From assembly GCA_947561395.2 (NCBI GenBank), contig OX387188.1, positions 38,621,942 to 38,685,941 of the forward strand: 64,000 bases of DNA, given 5' to 3'. Made by a program: the position numbers and the translations under genes. The notes beneath the pieces were generated by a model. It was not told where the DNA came from, ran no database searches, and saw nothing but the letters and a program-made list of their open reading frames with translations. Of the stretch, positions 1 through 10,591 are shown piece after piece. Position 1 is the stretch's first letter, and each line of letters opens with the position of its first letter. Origin of the DNA: Buxus sempervirens (lineage: Eukaryota; Streptophyta; Magnoliopsida; Buxales; Buxaceae).

Positions 1-1504
1 CCCTGAGACATGCCTCCTAAGAATGAAGGTCCCAGGTTATCTAGAGAACACCTGTAAGAGCTGACCTTCATAGTATCAATAGCTGGCTCCCTCCATCTAA
101 TTTCTCCTACCACCTGGAAAAGGGTAGGAGAAATAGCACCATGCTACTCCCTACTCATCTCTAAAGTGCTCATCCCCAAAACTCTAATCAAAATGGGACC
201 TACAAGGCAACTGCCACCAGTGTAGACTCAATCACGTGCTCAGTACTAGACTGACTACTTCGTTTATATAATATAACATATAAAAGTATAGGTACAGCTT
301 AAAAAGTGTGCATGTGTAAGTATATAGCTGAGATAAAAAATTATCATACACTACCAAATAAAGTTCCTAACTGCACTCATACAAGATGTATGACACCATG
401 ACTCAAAGATAAGGCCACTCTTGAATTGAAAGGGGCAAGACCAATAGTGACATTGTGGGACACAATTAATACAACTTTAGCATCATAATCTAGTTTTCAA
501 AATAGCACCCGAATGTTCAAAATATTTTAAAGCATCACATTTTCTTTTGTGTAAATATGACTGGTTGGTCCACCTATGATTAACTGGCCATTACTGGACA
601 GTAGAGTGGTTTCTATCAGTCCTATACACAATTTGGCAAATTCAAGCTTGCAAAAAAGAGTTGGGAATTCTGCCTAGATAAGTGCAAAGCATTGCCTAGG
701 GATTGGTTTTGGCTATACCATATCATGGATGTGACATGATTTTCTATCAGAGCTGGAAGATGTTAGCAATTTTACAGTGTAAGTATGTAGCATGTACTTT
801 GTAATATGTAAGTTAGTAAATATACAGGCATCCACAGTGATCTGGAAAACTCTTGTTACTGGTCCAGAAAGTTGTTCCACATATTTCAGGATATATTTGA
901 AGAATATTTGTAATAGTTTGAGTTCATGATATAGAATTTATTACTTTGGAAAATTTTAAGTGCTTATTTACATTACAGACAACAGTTCAATATTAAACTT
1001 ATGTTGGGTTATGTTTTATCTGAATAATAATTAAAATAATGTAGTTTGACATGACTGTCAAGGAAATGAATTACATGGTGTGTGACATACCTGGTGTGAA
1101 GTAGTATTCAATTCTGAAGCTTCTATTACAGAAAACAGCACAAAAATGACGGATCCTTGCTATTGGACCCTTAATTGATGCATGATAGTATATTATCTGT
1201 ATTAAGTATTAGAGACATCTTACATCAACTTTTGTCCCTTGATGTGGTTTGAATCAAATTCTGCAGGTATAACACTTTCTGTGGCTATACACCAGAAATT
1301 GTGAAGAAAATGCACAGAAAAGATCTTACGGAGGAGGTGCACATTATTCCTTATAGTTTTCCGCTTCTTATGTAACTTTGACTACATAGTTATTGGTTTT
1401 TCTTTCATTCAATCCCCTAGTTGTTTCAGGAACTGATTGTATGGCTATATACTCATTACACTTAGATGAAGGGATTTCTTGTTTGTAATGAAAGATTTTG
1501 TTAG
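1..1504. other. AT-rich sequence, probably intron or upstream part of the RING gene
   Basis: No ORF of note is visible. A possible short exon lies at 1296-1336 on the + strand: it follows an AG acceptor, ends at a GT donor, and is in phase with the exon starting at 1505. Its translation is unremarkable and I do not recognise it. The rest looks like intron or intergenic sequence. If the RING gene is a long coiled-coil protein, its main exons lie to the left of this window. Confidence 0.3.
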
Positions 1505-4065
1505 ATGGTTTTTCTGCCTCTTGGATGGATGAAGTTGCCAATCTAGATCATCCACATGATGGGGAAACTTTCCAAATAGACCACATGGACAATCCTTCTA
1601 CCTATGTAGGCGACATTAATAGTGTGAGATTTTCATGTAAAAGGCATTAAAGTTTTTAAAATTTTTGCAGAGTTTTCTTTAAGAAAGAAATTGATTTTTT
1701 CTTGTGGTATGTGCATTTGAAATTCATCTTCCTTTATGAAATCCATTTATATGGTGGTTCTAACTCTGATGCGTCTCACCAGTCAGGGCAGTGCATGGTT
1801 TACTGGACCGGCCGGTACAAGTTTGGACCGGCTAGTCCGTACCAGAATCGGATGGTCCCGGTCTGGGACCATCTCAGCTCCCAGATGTCTTAAACTTGGG
1901 CGGTCAGTTGGACCGCCCGATACTTATCTTTAATTTAAAAAAAAAACAAACTACTTTTAAATTTAAAACAAAGGCTTGCAAGCTAGCTTGCAAAGTCAGG
2001 CTAAGCCTACAAAGCAACCTGACTTTGCAAGCTTAGCCTGCAAAAGTCTAATCGCTTCAATTAAATAAAAAAAAAAGAAAGAAATAGAGAGAGAAGGAGT
2101 GAGAGGAAGAGAGGGAGAGGCCGTCATTCTTCCATCAAGACTTCGGCTTGTTCCGGCAAGGGCTAAGAAAGAGAGCAATTACAAAAAAGGAAAGAAAGAG
2201 AGAGATAAAGGAAGGGGCCGTCAATTCATTGATTCTTACTTCTCAAAGCTTCTCCGATCAAGATTCCAGCAGGGGGAAAGAGAGAGGCAGTCATGCGAGT
2301 ATCCATGTCCGTCTTCAACATCTTCAACTGGAGCACATGAAGAGAGGAGAAACTGAGTGTGAGTCTCTAAGAGAGGGGCTAGGGAAAGGTTGTCCGTGAC
2401 TCGGTGTTGGAGTGAGGACAAGACTAGAGAGAGAGGGGAAGGTTGGTAGAGCCGTAGAGGAGACTCGGAGAAGGGGTGAGGAAGGGACTGAGCAAGGAGA
2501 TGAAAGTTTGAAACTGCAGATTTTTATTGTTTTTTTCTCTAAGGTTTTGGATCTCCCTGGATTGGCTGTTCTGGCCGGTCCAATCTGGTTTGTACCGGGA
2601 CCGGACGTCCGGACACATCTGGTCCGGTCCCAGTACTGAAAACCTTGGGGCAGCGTCTTACATCTAGTGTCTCTCTGAATGCCAAATCCCAAATTCTTTT
2701 CTTGCTAGTTGTAATCATTTACCTTCTTTTTGCCCTTTCAGGTCTGGAGACTACAAGCAGCTCTTGGTGAGCAAACAGAAATCACCAAATACAGCCAGCA
2801 GGAGTATGAAAGACTTAAGAATGTAACATTTATAAACTTGACTGGTTTCTTCTGCATTGGGAATTTCTATGTCCTTGTACTTGTGTGTATGTCATATGCT
2901 GCAACTACAATACTTGGTTTTTTTTTCATCTTTATGATGTTGCATTGTTCATTATGAGTCCATATGCTTTGTTATTGAATTCAGAGGTTGCATGAGCTCC
3001 ATGCAAATCAAAATGTATCCTTTGAGATCTCTTTTTGTGTTCTTCTTAAGGCAGTTATCATTGGTAACAGGAAAATATGTATAGTGCTTCTTCTAGTTCC
3101 TATTTCTAGTGTTCATTTTACTATAATATTCATAATCTTTTCTTCTGTAATTTTTTTTATATTAAATTTCTGCAGCGTTGGTAACTCCTCGTCTATAACA
3201 TTTCACAACTGCCTGTGGTGCTTTCAGTACCATATTACGAAGACCTTATGCTATGATTGTCTAAATTAGATGCTTGTGAGTTGAAAAATAAGAAAATTAA
3301 GATAACGTAATCTCATAAATAATTTTTTTTTTAAAAACGTAGGAAAAAACCTATATACAAGAAGTCATCCGTAGCATTCTGTATCAGTATCTATACATAA
3401 ACAAAAACGTCCTAGCATCACAGCAACCTGGACTAAATGGATGCTTTTGAAACTCCATTTTAATGAAAAGATTGATTTCCAAGTTTGGGTGACAATTCAT
3501 TTATTTTTTACATCCATTCAGTAAATTTGTTGTTGTTATCCACCCACCCACAAAGTGGAAACACTAGTCAAGTCTCTAATCCATCAGATTCACTCTAGGA
3601 TGAGGAAAGGCCCTCGACTTGGATGTGTTGTGGAATCTACTGATATTATCTACTATGCTTTTCCATTTTATGTTAAAATTTGGATGTATCTTGGGTTGTA
3701 CTGTTTTTGTTTCAATTATTATTTACTTTTTTACACAGATGGATGGTTCCTCTTTTTCCATCTCATATAATAGTATTATGATGACTGTACAATGTAGGAC
3801 AAGGTCTTGTGTAGGGTCTGCTTTGATGCAGATATAAATGTGGTATTGCTTCCTTGCAGGCACCGCATCCTTTGCAGGTATTTTTATCCATTCCTGTGCT
3901 TGCTATTTTACTCAATTCACTTCTGTAAGCATCTTGGTCTCTTTTCCTATCCAATGTCACTGCCTCTATTTTCTGATTTCTTGCAGCACATGCTGTGGAA
4001 GATGGTACAAGTGCCCCATCTGCCAGGTCTCTATCGAGGAGCGACTGCCTGTATATGATGTATAG
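1505..4065 (+). CDS. C-terminal exons of a coiled-coil/RING-finger (C3HC4) protein, 5' part missing
   Basis: Five exons join without a phase break: 1505-1623, 2742-2822, 2985-3014, 3798-3877 and 3987-4065 (TAG stop). The first begins inside a codon, so the gene continues upstream. The second and third encode a short charged, heptad-like stretch (...QTEITKYSQQEYERLKN, then RLHELHANQN), suggesting a coiled coil. The last two encode a RING with Cys pairs CRVC and CPIC and a central CRH, ending in ERLPVYDV. Such a terminal RING after a coiled coil suggests an E3 ubiquitin ligase activity. A similar layout occurs at the C-terminus of some plant KIN-7 kinesins, but no motor domain is in the window, so that identity is a guess. 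A further exon between 3015 and 3797 cannot be excluded. A hAT-like element sits in the intron 1624-2741. Confidence 0.55.
1794..2647. mobile_element. hAT-like non-autonomous element, 854 bp
   Basis: The left end reads CATGGTTTACTGGACCGG. The right end, reverse complemented, reads CAAGGTTTTCAGTACTGG followed by GACCGG. The element is flanked by GGGCAGTG (1786-1793) and GGGCAGCG (2648-2655), an 8-bp target-site duplication with one mismatch. Eight-base duplications and CA-GG type ends are the hAT signature. The interior is GA-rich and encodes nothing recognisable, so it would depend on a transposase supplied elsewhere. It lies in an intron of the RING gene. Confidence 0.65.
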
Positions 4066-4336
4066 ACGTCCACAATTGACAATTCTCTCTCCCTCTACGA
4101 AGGCCTGTGGTGTGTGCCTATGCTAACTTTGTTTAACGGTAAATTGAAAGTTATACTACGGAGAATGTTTGTTGATATAAAGAAACGTCTCCATCGAGTC
4201 CCTAAAGCATAAGCAAGCCTTAGGTGAGCCGGAGAATGTTAGTTGATGTTGTGTGTTGTTGTAGGTTCTTACTTATTTCTCCTGTTGTAAATATAAACAT
4301 ATACCTACCGGGGTGGGAGGGCAAAATAGTGCATCC

Positions 4337-4441
4337 GAAATATCCTATGAGCAGACGATTTATTTGTAAACCTTCACTAAGGCTCCGTTGAAATATCTAT
4401 GAGCAGACGATTTATTTGTAAACCTTCACTAAGGCTCCGTT
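4337..4441. repeat. Tandem duplication (about 53 bp x 2) overlapping the end of a transposon
   Basis: Copies 4337-4389 and 4390-4441 differ by one deleted base. Each ends with GGCTCCGTT, which in the second copy is the start of the element at 4433. The first copy is therefore flanking DNA plus a 9-base stub of the element terminus. Confidence 0.8.
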
Positions 4442-5148
4442 TGGATTCCAAGAGAATGTAAGAAAGGTATATGAGAAAAGAAACTGAAAAGTAATTTTCT
4501 CAATACTGTTTGGATGTTATAAGTAAATTTTATAGTTTTAACTGAAAATCTAGAATTTTGTGTTTGTATAGTAAAAAAGTTATTGGAATCTTAAATGCGA
4601 TTCCAATCTTATCCTCACATGTATGCATGGTTTTGACTTTGTATTTTCCTTAAATTAGGGTATAAGTGTTCATTATTTAATCATGCAATTGATATCCTAC
4701 CTCTTAAATATCTTTTTTTCTTCTTTTCTTACGTGAACAGTAAAAAACACTTATTCTCGATTTTGTTTAAAAAGGATTACTAATTTTCAATTATCATGCA
4801 TTTAATGATTGAAACAAGGTTATTTTTACAAATTAACACTAAAAGCCAATTTCTCTTATATTTAATCCCACTGTGACACTTCAGTCTCTCTCGATCGAGT
4901 TATAAAGTCGTGAGAAGTACCCTTTGAATAAGATACGGTTATTTAATATTTAGGAAATGTTTCATTGGAAAGATATGTGCTTGTTTTTCTCACTCTGATT
5001 TCTAGGTGCGCAAAACAAATTTGGGTGATTATTATCCTTTTTTCTCTCAAGAAACAGTGAATCCCACAGTTATCCAAACGCTACCGTCATGCAAAAAAAG
5101 CCTATTTCCTTTCATTTTCATTCATTCTCTTGCTATCCAAACGGGGTT
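4433..5148. mobile_element. PIF/Harbinger-like (Tourist-type) element, about 716 bp
   Basis: The left end is GGCTCCGTTTGGAT and the right end is the inverse of AACCCCGTTTGGAT, both followed inward by a matching AAGAGAATG-like block. Both ends are flanked by TAA (4430-4432 and 5149-5151), the three-base TWA duplication typical of PIF/Harbinger elements. The AT-rich interior has no transposase ORF, so it is non-autonomous. Confidence 0.6.
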
Positions 5149-5456
5149 TAAAAGTCCTTTTAAGAAAAGTCGGTAAATCTATAAACAGGAACGTTAAACA
5201 TGTAAATTAGTGCATCCAAACCTCTTGGTTACTATAGAAGAACAAGAACTCTTAATCATATTGCATCATCTTCTCCCAAATTTATTTAGGTTAAGTCAAA
5301 TCGTTCGGCGTCCCTCTTGCATAACAATACATAACAAGTACATAAAACAACAAATTTCTTAGAAATTATTGAATAATTTTGCTCAGGTAAAACTCTTGCC
5401 TTTTCAACACAAATGGTTTGAGATGACGCTCAGCTCACACTTCAGAAATAAGCACG

Positions 5457-7892
5457 TCAAGAACAACTCACGAAGGAACCATCCGTTCGGTCGTTCGTTG
5501 AAGCACACATTGCAGTGATTGGGAGCACTGATTTAATGATGCCACCACCATCTTCTGCCGCCGGCTTTTCGACCGATGCCGGCTGGTCCGGGATCTTGGC
5601 AAGAAAGTCTTCAAAGCAATCATCCAGTGTCTGGAAAGTCATGTCAGGGTACAAGGAGCTAACATCAGCATCTTGAGGTCCATCGATGGAGAAATTAGTC
5701 TGGCAACCGTTTATGAAGATGTCATGCGTGAAGGATGCAACAATGCTTTCTGGGATGCGATTTTCTGCGGGCATAAACACACGACATTAAACGGCCACGT
5801 GAACTTTTGAGAAGTCAAATCTAAACGAAGAGGGCATGAGTGAAGCGAAGGGTTGGCAATAAACCTTGAGCAGCAGCAAGTAGGTCGTCTTTTGTGACTG
5901 TTACTCGAGGTAGCCTTCGCTTGATCTTGCTCTCCCATAAAGCTGCAAGCTCGTTCATGTTGACTAAATTCGAGGCCGGCCGTAAATGGACGGACTTGTT
6001 AAGCGTCCGATCATCGTCAACGGTTTTCATTGTGAATTTTCCGATGTCGGCACCGGCAACAAAGTAAGCTGAAAAAATGCCCCATTAAATAGACAAATTC
6101 TTTGAAACTTTTGTTCGCAAGGGGTGGAAGACGACTCATTTTTCTTTGAGATGGAAGACGCGTCAAAAGAATTAGAAGCAAAGACGCCTTCTGTGGGGAA
6201 ATTAGTTATGAGTCTTATGACACATGGTATGTATTATAAATAAAAGGGTAAATTACACTTACCTCCATTGAGGTATGCTATAATTACACTTACCTCCCTT
6301 GAAGTTTCTGAAATAACACTTTCCTCCCTTGAGATTTGCGTATGGGTCAAAACAACACTCTTTCATTAAAGTTTCCATCAAAACAGTAATGATAGTAAAA
6401 TAATTTGAACTGGACAAAATTACCCCTTCATAAATATGAGAACAAAAACTTTAATGACCTAAGGCATAACTATTATTTAACTTAAATGGGGTAATCTTGT
6501 CCAGTTCAAATTATTTTATTAACTATCATTACTGTTTTGACAGAAACTTCAATGAAAGTGTTATTTTGACCCATACACAAATCTCAAAGGGAGAAAGTGT
6601 TATTTCAGAAATCTCAAGGGAGGTAAGTGTAATTTACCCTAAATAAAATTGAAAAAAATTATAGGGCCTCCTTTTGGGAAGTGAATGTTTGCAAGAAAAG
6701 CCAGTGTTGGCTTTATAACAGTAATAGATATAATCTATTTTTTTTTATAACAGTAATAGATATAATCTAGTCCGACACAAACTGAACATAAGTCAGACAG
6801 GCATTATCTAAAATTTTTAACAAAAACAAAATTCCACAAACAATGGGTCCCACATGTCTTAATGTTTTTAAGTATGATTAGCTAATCAAAAGCTATTTCA
6901 CCCCAAATTTAGCCATTTCACTTACTATTATAATGATCAGATCAGATATCAAATTAACCCTAAACAAATCTGACTTTGAATGTTTTAGCCAATCAATTAA
7001 TTTCTTTATCTTTCTTCCATAATAGCATAGCCCTTCCACATAAACCAATAAATTAAATAGAGAATCTTTGACATGAGTGGCATCAAACCCTAAAAGTAAA
7101 TGCTCCTGGTAGGAAGAACTAAGAAGAAAGATTGTGTACCTTCGTTACCCAAAAAAAAAAGATTGTGTACCTTTGACGGTTCCATCACCGTAGATGTGGA
7201 AGCGATCCAACGGAGGGAGAACGTCGGCGGGGTGAGTGTTGTCGTGGTACGGCCAGGCAGCAACGGAGTTGCAGCAGATGTAGGTGTAGGGAATCCCTGC
7301 CTCCTCGATCACGCGACGAACCCTGCGCTTCTCGTTGTACATGGTGAGCCCTGGCTCCACCGGACTCGATTTGTTTATCTCGTGCCCAAACTCAGACGGC
7401 AAAAACCTCTGCAAAATCGAAAGAACCATGTTTTAAGTACGAGGAATCTTTGATAAATTAGGGCTTTCCGTCGCACTTTGTCCTACCTTAATGGTGCCCA
7501 CAGCTTTAATGGCGTCGATTAGCGTCAGCTGGTCTAAGATGCTAGACCCACCAACGACCGATATCACCACTTCGATGCTATACCCTTTGAGCGTATTTTC
7601 CATGAAATCCCCGTCGTTCATCGATCCCTGCAACAAAGGTGAGGTCAGAGTTGGGTCGCAGACCAAGCAGAAAGAGAGAGACTGTACGTACGTATATGAT
7701 GACGGCGCCATTGTCTTGGAGGGTTCTGACGGTCTTGGCCTTCTTGGGGCAGAGGGGAGCGGAGCGGATTAGAAGAAAGGTGGGACAACCGGCGGCGAGG
7801 CTGGCTTCGGCGACGAAACGGCCGATGAAACCAGTGGCCCCGACAATGAGGGTTCGACTGGTTGTTGCAGAAACACTCAGAGATGAATGCAT
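5457..7892 (-). CDS. LAR: Leucoanthocyanidin reductase (LAR), complete, five exons, 363 residues
   Basis: Exons on the minus strand are 7892-7692, 7627-7487, 7408-7171, 6068-5865 and 5764-5457; all junctions are GT-AG and in phase. LAR is an NADPH-dependent cytosolic enzyme that reduces leucoanthocyanidins such as leucocyanidin to 2,3-trans-flavan-3-ols (catechin) in the proanthocyanidin (condensed tannin) pathway. The N-terminal dinucleotide motif GATGFIG is at residues 18-24. The three LAR signatures are present: RFLP (115-118), ICCN (158-161) and THD (274-276). The residues matching the known catalytic His and Lys of grape LAR are His123 and Lys141. The last third carries the extended C-terminal tail that separates LAR from related isoflavone and phenylcoumaran reductases. 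An Asp common after the catalytic His (FGHD) is Glu here. Length is normal for the family. Intron 3 (6069-7170) carries a fold-back transposon. Confidence 0.93.
6246..6639. mobile_element. Fold-back Mutator-like MITE in LAR intron 3
   Basis: The two halves are long inverted repeats beginning GGGTAAATTACACTTACC and ending in its complement. They are flanked by a perfect 9-bp duplication, TAAATAAAA, at 6237-6245 and 6640-6648. Nine-base duplications point to Mutator-like elements. The left arm has an extra internal copy of its terminal stretch. Arms are roughly 170 bp and the loop about 60 bp; there is no coding capacity. Confidence 0.75.
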
Positions 7893-8030
7893 ATTGATGA
7901 GCTTTCGATTTTGCTTCTTGATTTCTATTATAAACTATTACACAGAGAGATTGCAGATATATACCACAAAGAGGCTCCCTTCCTGTAGATGGTGATAGTG
8001 GCGACTGCCGAGAGTGTGTGAGAGTATAGG

Positions 8031-8107
8031 AATTTATAAAGGCCTTGGGTGGTGCATCAGAGTCTGATGCAGTGGATGCGCGAGTCAGCATTTCATTGGA
8101 CCACGTG
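8031..8107 (-). promoter_or_regulatory. LAR core promoter with TATA box, MYB-type site and G-box
   Basis: Read on the minus strand, CACGTG (8102-8107) is followed by GCACCACCCAAGG (8042-8055), an AC-rich MYB recognition-like element, and then TTTATAAATT (8031-8040) as TATA box. The TATA box is about 140 bp upstream of the LAR start codon, giving a 5' leader near 110 nt. MYB and bHLH factors jointly activate flavonoid genes in plants, so these sites fit the gene. Binding is inferred, not shown. Confidence 0.5.
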
Positions 8108-8749
8108 ACACCCAAGAACATTGGGAACTTCTTCTCTTAAAAAAAGGAAGAAAAATCCAGGTGGCGACGTAGTCCAATGTTGTGCCGAGCACGGGGAAGT
8201 AAGTCCAAGTATTCCGCAAACCTATCTAACACTCAAACCTGACGGTCCACCCCGGCGGATGTTAGTGGTCTCAGTTTGGCGTTTATGGTAAAAGAGGACG
8301 GGTGGTGACTGGTGAGTTTGGTGGTGCACCTGAGCGAGTAGGTGAGAAACCTCCCTTCCTACCCGAATTGATTTAAAACAAGAAAGAAGAGACAAAATTA
8401 AGGGAATAATAATACTTAACTGACGGAACAAGAAAGGATCTACAATATTATATACAGCTTAATTTAGGCCTTACTTTCAAAAAGGAAAAATGCACTATTA
8501 ATACTGTTTTATTGTTTGGATTCACCACTAATAGTATATATTTGGTGTAACCTACAACATTATTTGGGGGTTAATGCATGCAACAAACAAAGAAGATTAG
8601 AATATTGTATCAATTGGAATTTTATGGAATAAGAAAATAAGTACAAATGAGAATTTTTTATTGCATCTACATTTTATATCTTTTGTTCTAATTATGTTAA
8701 GTGCTTTTTTCGAAAAATAAGAGAATAAATAAGAAGAAACTATAAACAA

Positions 8750-9437
8750 TGGCGGAACCAGGACTCCAAATCTAGGGGGGCAAAAAAAATTTTCAATTAA
8801 CACTTTTCATGAAATATAGAAATTTTAATAAATTGTGGGTGGGCAAACCAGAAATTTTAAAGGGGGTTCTCATGAAATATAAAAATTTCAATGAGCTGGG
8901 GGCAAACCAGAAATTTTAGAATGGATTCTCATGAAATATAAATGGGTTGGGGGGGGTAAACCAGAAATTTTAGGGGGGGCAAAACATAAATTTTAATTAA
9001 AAAATATATAAATTATATACATTTTTTATTATAATATTATATATATATATATATATATAATCGGTGGTGTATCTCTATAAACAAATAAGAGTATCTAACA
9101 TATATATATATGTATGTATGTAAAGTATTATGTCCTTTCCGAGATATATATATATACATATATATATACTTTCCGAACCCTACACTATGCAACCATGTAG
9201 GATGCATGGCCAATAGAGTACTGATGCATCTAGTGGCGGAACCAAGACTCCAAATCTAAGGGGACAAAAAAATTTTCAATTAACACTTCTCATGAAATAT
9301 AAAAATTTCAATGAGTTGGGGGGACAAACCAAAAATTTTAGAGGGGGTTCTCATGAAATATAGAAATTTCAATGAGTTGGAGGGCAAACCAGAAATTTTA
9401 GAGGGAGCAAAACATAAATTTTAATTAAAACATATAA
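8750..9437. repeat. Direct duplication of a repeat starting GGCGGAACCA
   Basis: Copies at about 8750-9003 and 9234-9437 begin GTGGCGGAACCA or ATGGCGGAACCA and share blocks such as TCATGAAATATAAAAATTTC and GGCAAACCAGAAATTTTA. Each copy is built from about 60-bp subunits. They are separated by an AT-rich stretch with (TA)n. Class unknown; it looks like the terminal or sub-terminal part of a dispersed transposon. Confidence 0.6.
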
Positions 9438-9481
9438 CCAATCATCACTAGCAATTTTTGCCCCAAATTGATTTACTACTA

Positions 9482-9617
9482 TTGGCATGAGATGTTGTCA
9501 TGTAGAGCATCTAATGACCCGGCCAATGTTTTTTCAAGTGTTGTAAAAATGTCATGTAGGCCCAATTGAAAAAATACTGACCGTGAGATGCTCTATATGA
9601 CAGCATCTCATGCCAGC
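9482..9617. mobile_element. Small fold-back MITE, copy 1 of a family also at 59.5 kb
   Basis: Ends are TGGCATGAGATG and its complement CATCTCATGCCA, with the pairing continuing inward through GTCAT-TAGAGCATCT. The reverse complement closely matches 59480-59610. No clear target-site duplication is seen. Confidence 0.6.
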
Positions 9618-9916
9618 AATAATAATCAGTTCATGCAAACATTGAAGGTGATTTTCCATGCCCACTCCGCGTCCTAAATTGTCCAAAAGTGAGAAGCTGA
9701 ATCATCTTATACAGAGGGCCTGGAAAAAGTCAAAAGCCCTTAGAAAGGAGTACCAACCTCTGCCATAAAGGACTGGGCCTTAGCCATTGTCGGTCTAACT
9801 TGTGAGTCCAAGTTTCCTTCTTTAAGCCCATCCATGGTTTACACACAAAACCAAGTACAACTCAACGTCTAAAGTATAGACCCACCTCCATTCTCCAGCA
9901 CTTCCCAACGAGTGGG

Positions 9917-10033
9917 CATCGTCTACAGCGGGGCTGTAGACAGCCCCTCACATGTATGGTGTGGGGCCCCCCAAATGAATGGTGGGGCCCACACCGAATG
10001 TGAGGGGCTGTTTACAGCCCGCTGTAGAGGATG
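9917..10033. mobile_element. GC-rich near-perfect hairpin element, about 117 bp
   Basis: The arm CATCGTCTACAGCGGGGCTG pairs with the complement at the other end; CAGCCCCTCACAT and GGTGTGGGGCC also pair with their partners around a loop of about 10 bases. It has the form of a small MITE. A precursor for small RNAs is possible but there is nothing specific to support that. Confidence 0.5.
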
Positions 10034-10591
10034 TATGCTCCTTCCCAACTGTTATTAGGTTCGATCGAATCTGGTATAGTGTTAATATAGATATATTAGT
10101 GTTTTTATGATCAAATCTAGCTTGATATTAGATGCTCGCAAAGCCAATGCACATGAAAGCGAATTGAGTTAGAGAGAGAGAGAGAGGGTTCTCTAGATCC
10201 ATAACTGACCATTTCTGTCAATGAAATCTCGTTATCCATCCTAATAAGAGAGACACTTTTTTGTCTGTGATCGATTGTGGACCGATTTGACGGATAGGAA
10301 GATCGGTTCATGCAAGCATCATGACGGGTTCCATGAGTTCAGGTAACCCATCAACCTCCATAGATGTTCCAGTTGTTCTTCTCCAATTAATCTTCTCTCT
10401 GGTTATTGTATGGAAATTGGTTTCGCCCCCAAACGATGTGCATTTCGTGGGTTTATTTGTTAGATTCCGGTGTTCGTAGTATTAAGAGTCGGAGGCTGTA
10501 AGAACCCAGAAATTTCTTGTGGAAATAGTTGCCGAAGATCATGGAATTGGGGAGGTTAGATCAATGAAAGGCCGTGTTAATCTTATGAGAA

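Larger units (their letters stand above)
4066..5456. other. Intergenic: RING-gene 3' region, a 53-bp tandem duplication and a PIF/Harbinger-like element
   Basis: This separates the convergent RING gene (+) and LAR (-). It holds the 3' untranslated region of the RING gene to about 4.3 kb, the duplication at 4337-4441, the element at 4433-5148, and about 300 bp of AT-rich DNA that includes the LAR 3' untranslated region. No gene is visible. Confidence 0.6.
8108..10591. other. Intergenic region between divergent LAR and DENN genes, repeat-rich
   Basis: The stretch holds a duplicated repeat (8750-9437), AT dinucleotide runs near 9030-9170, two small fold-back elements (9482-9617, 9917-10033) and a GA run at about 10171-10187. 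The last 300 bp before 10592 should contain the promoter and leader of the DENN gene. No other coding sequence is visible. Confidence 0.6.

Noticed and set aside
1296-1336. Possible extra exon of the RING gene
   Set aside because: Splice sites and phase fit, but the 41-nt product is not recognisable and the acceptor is weak; left out of the model.
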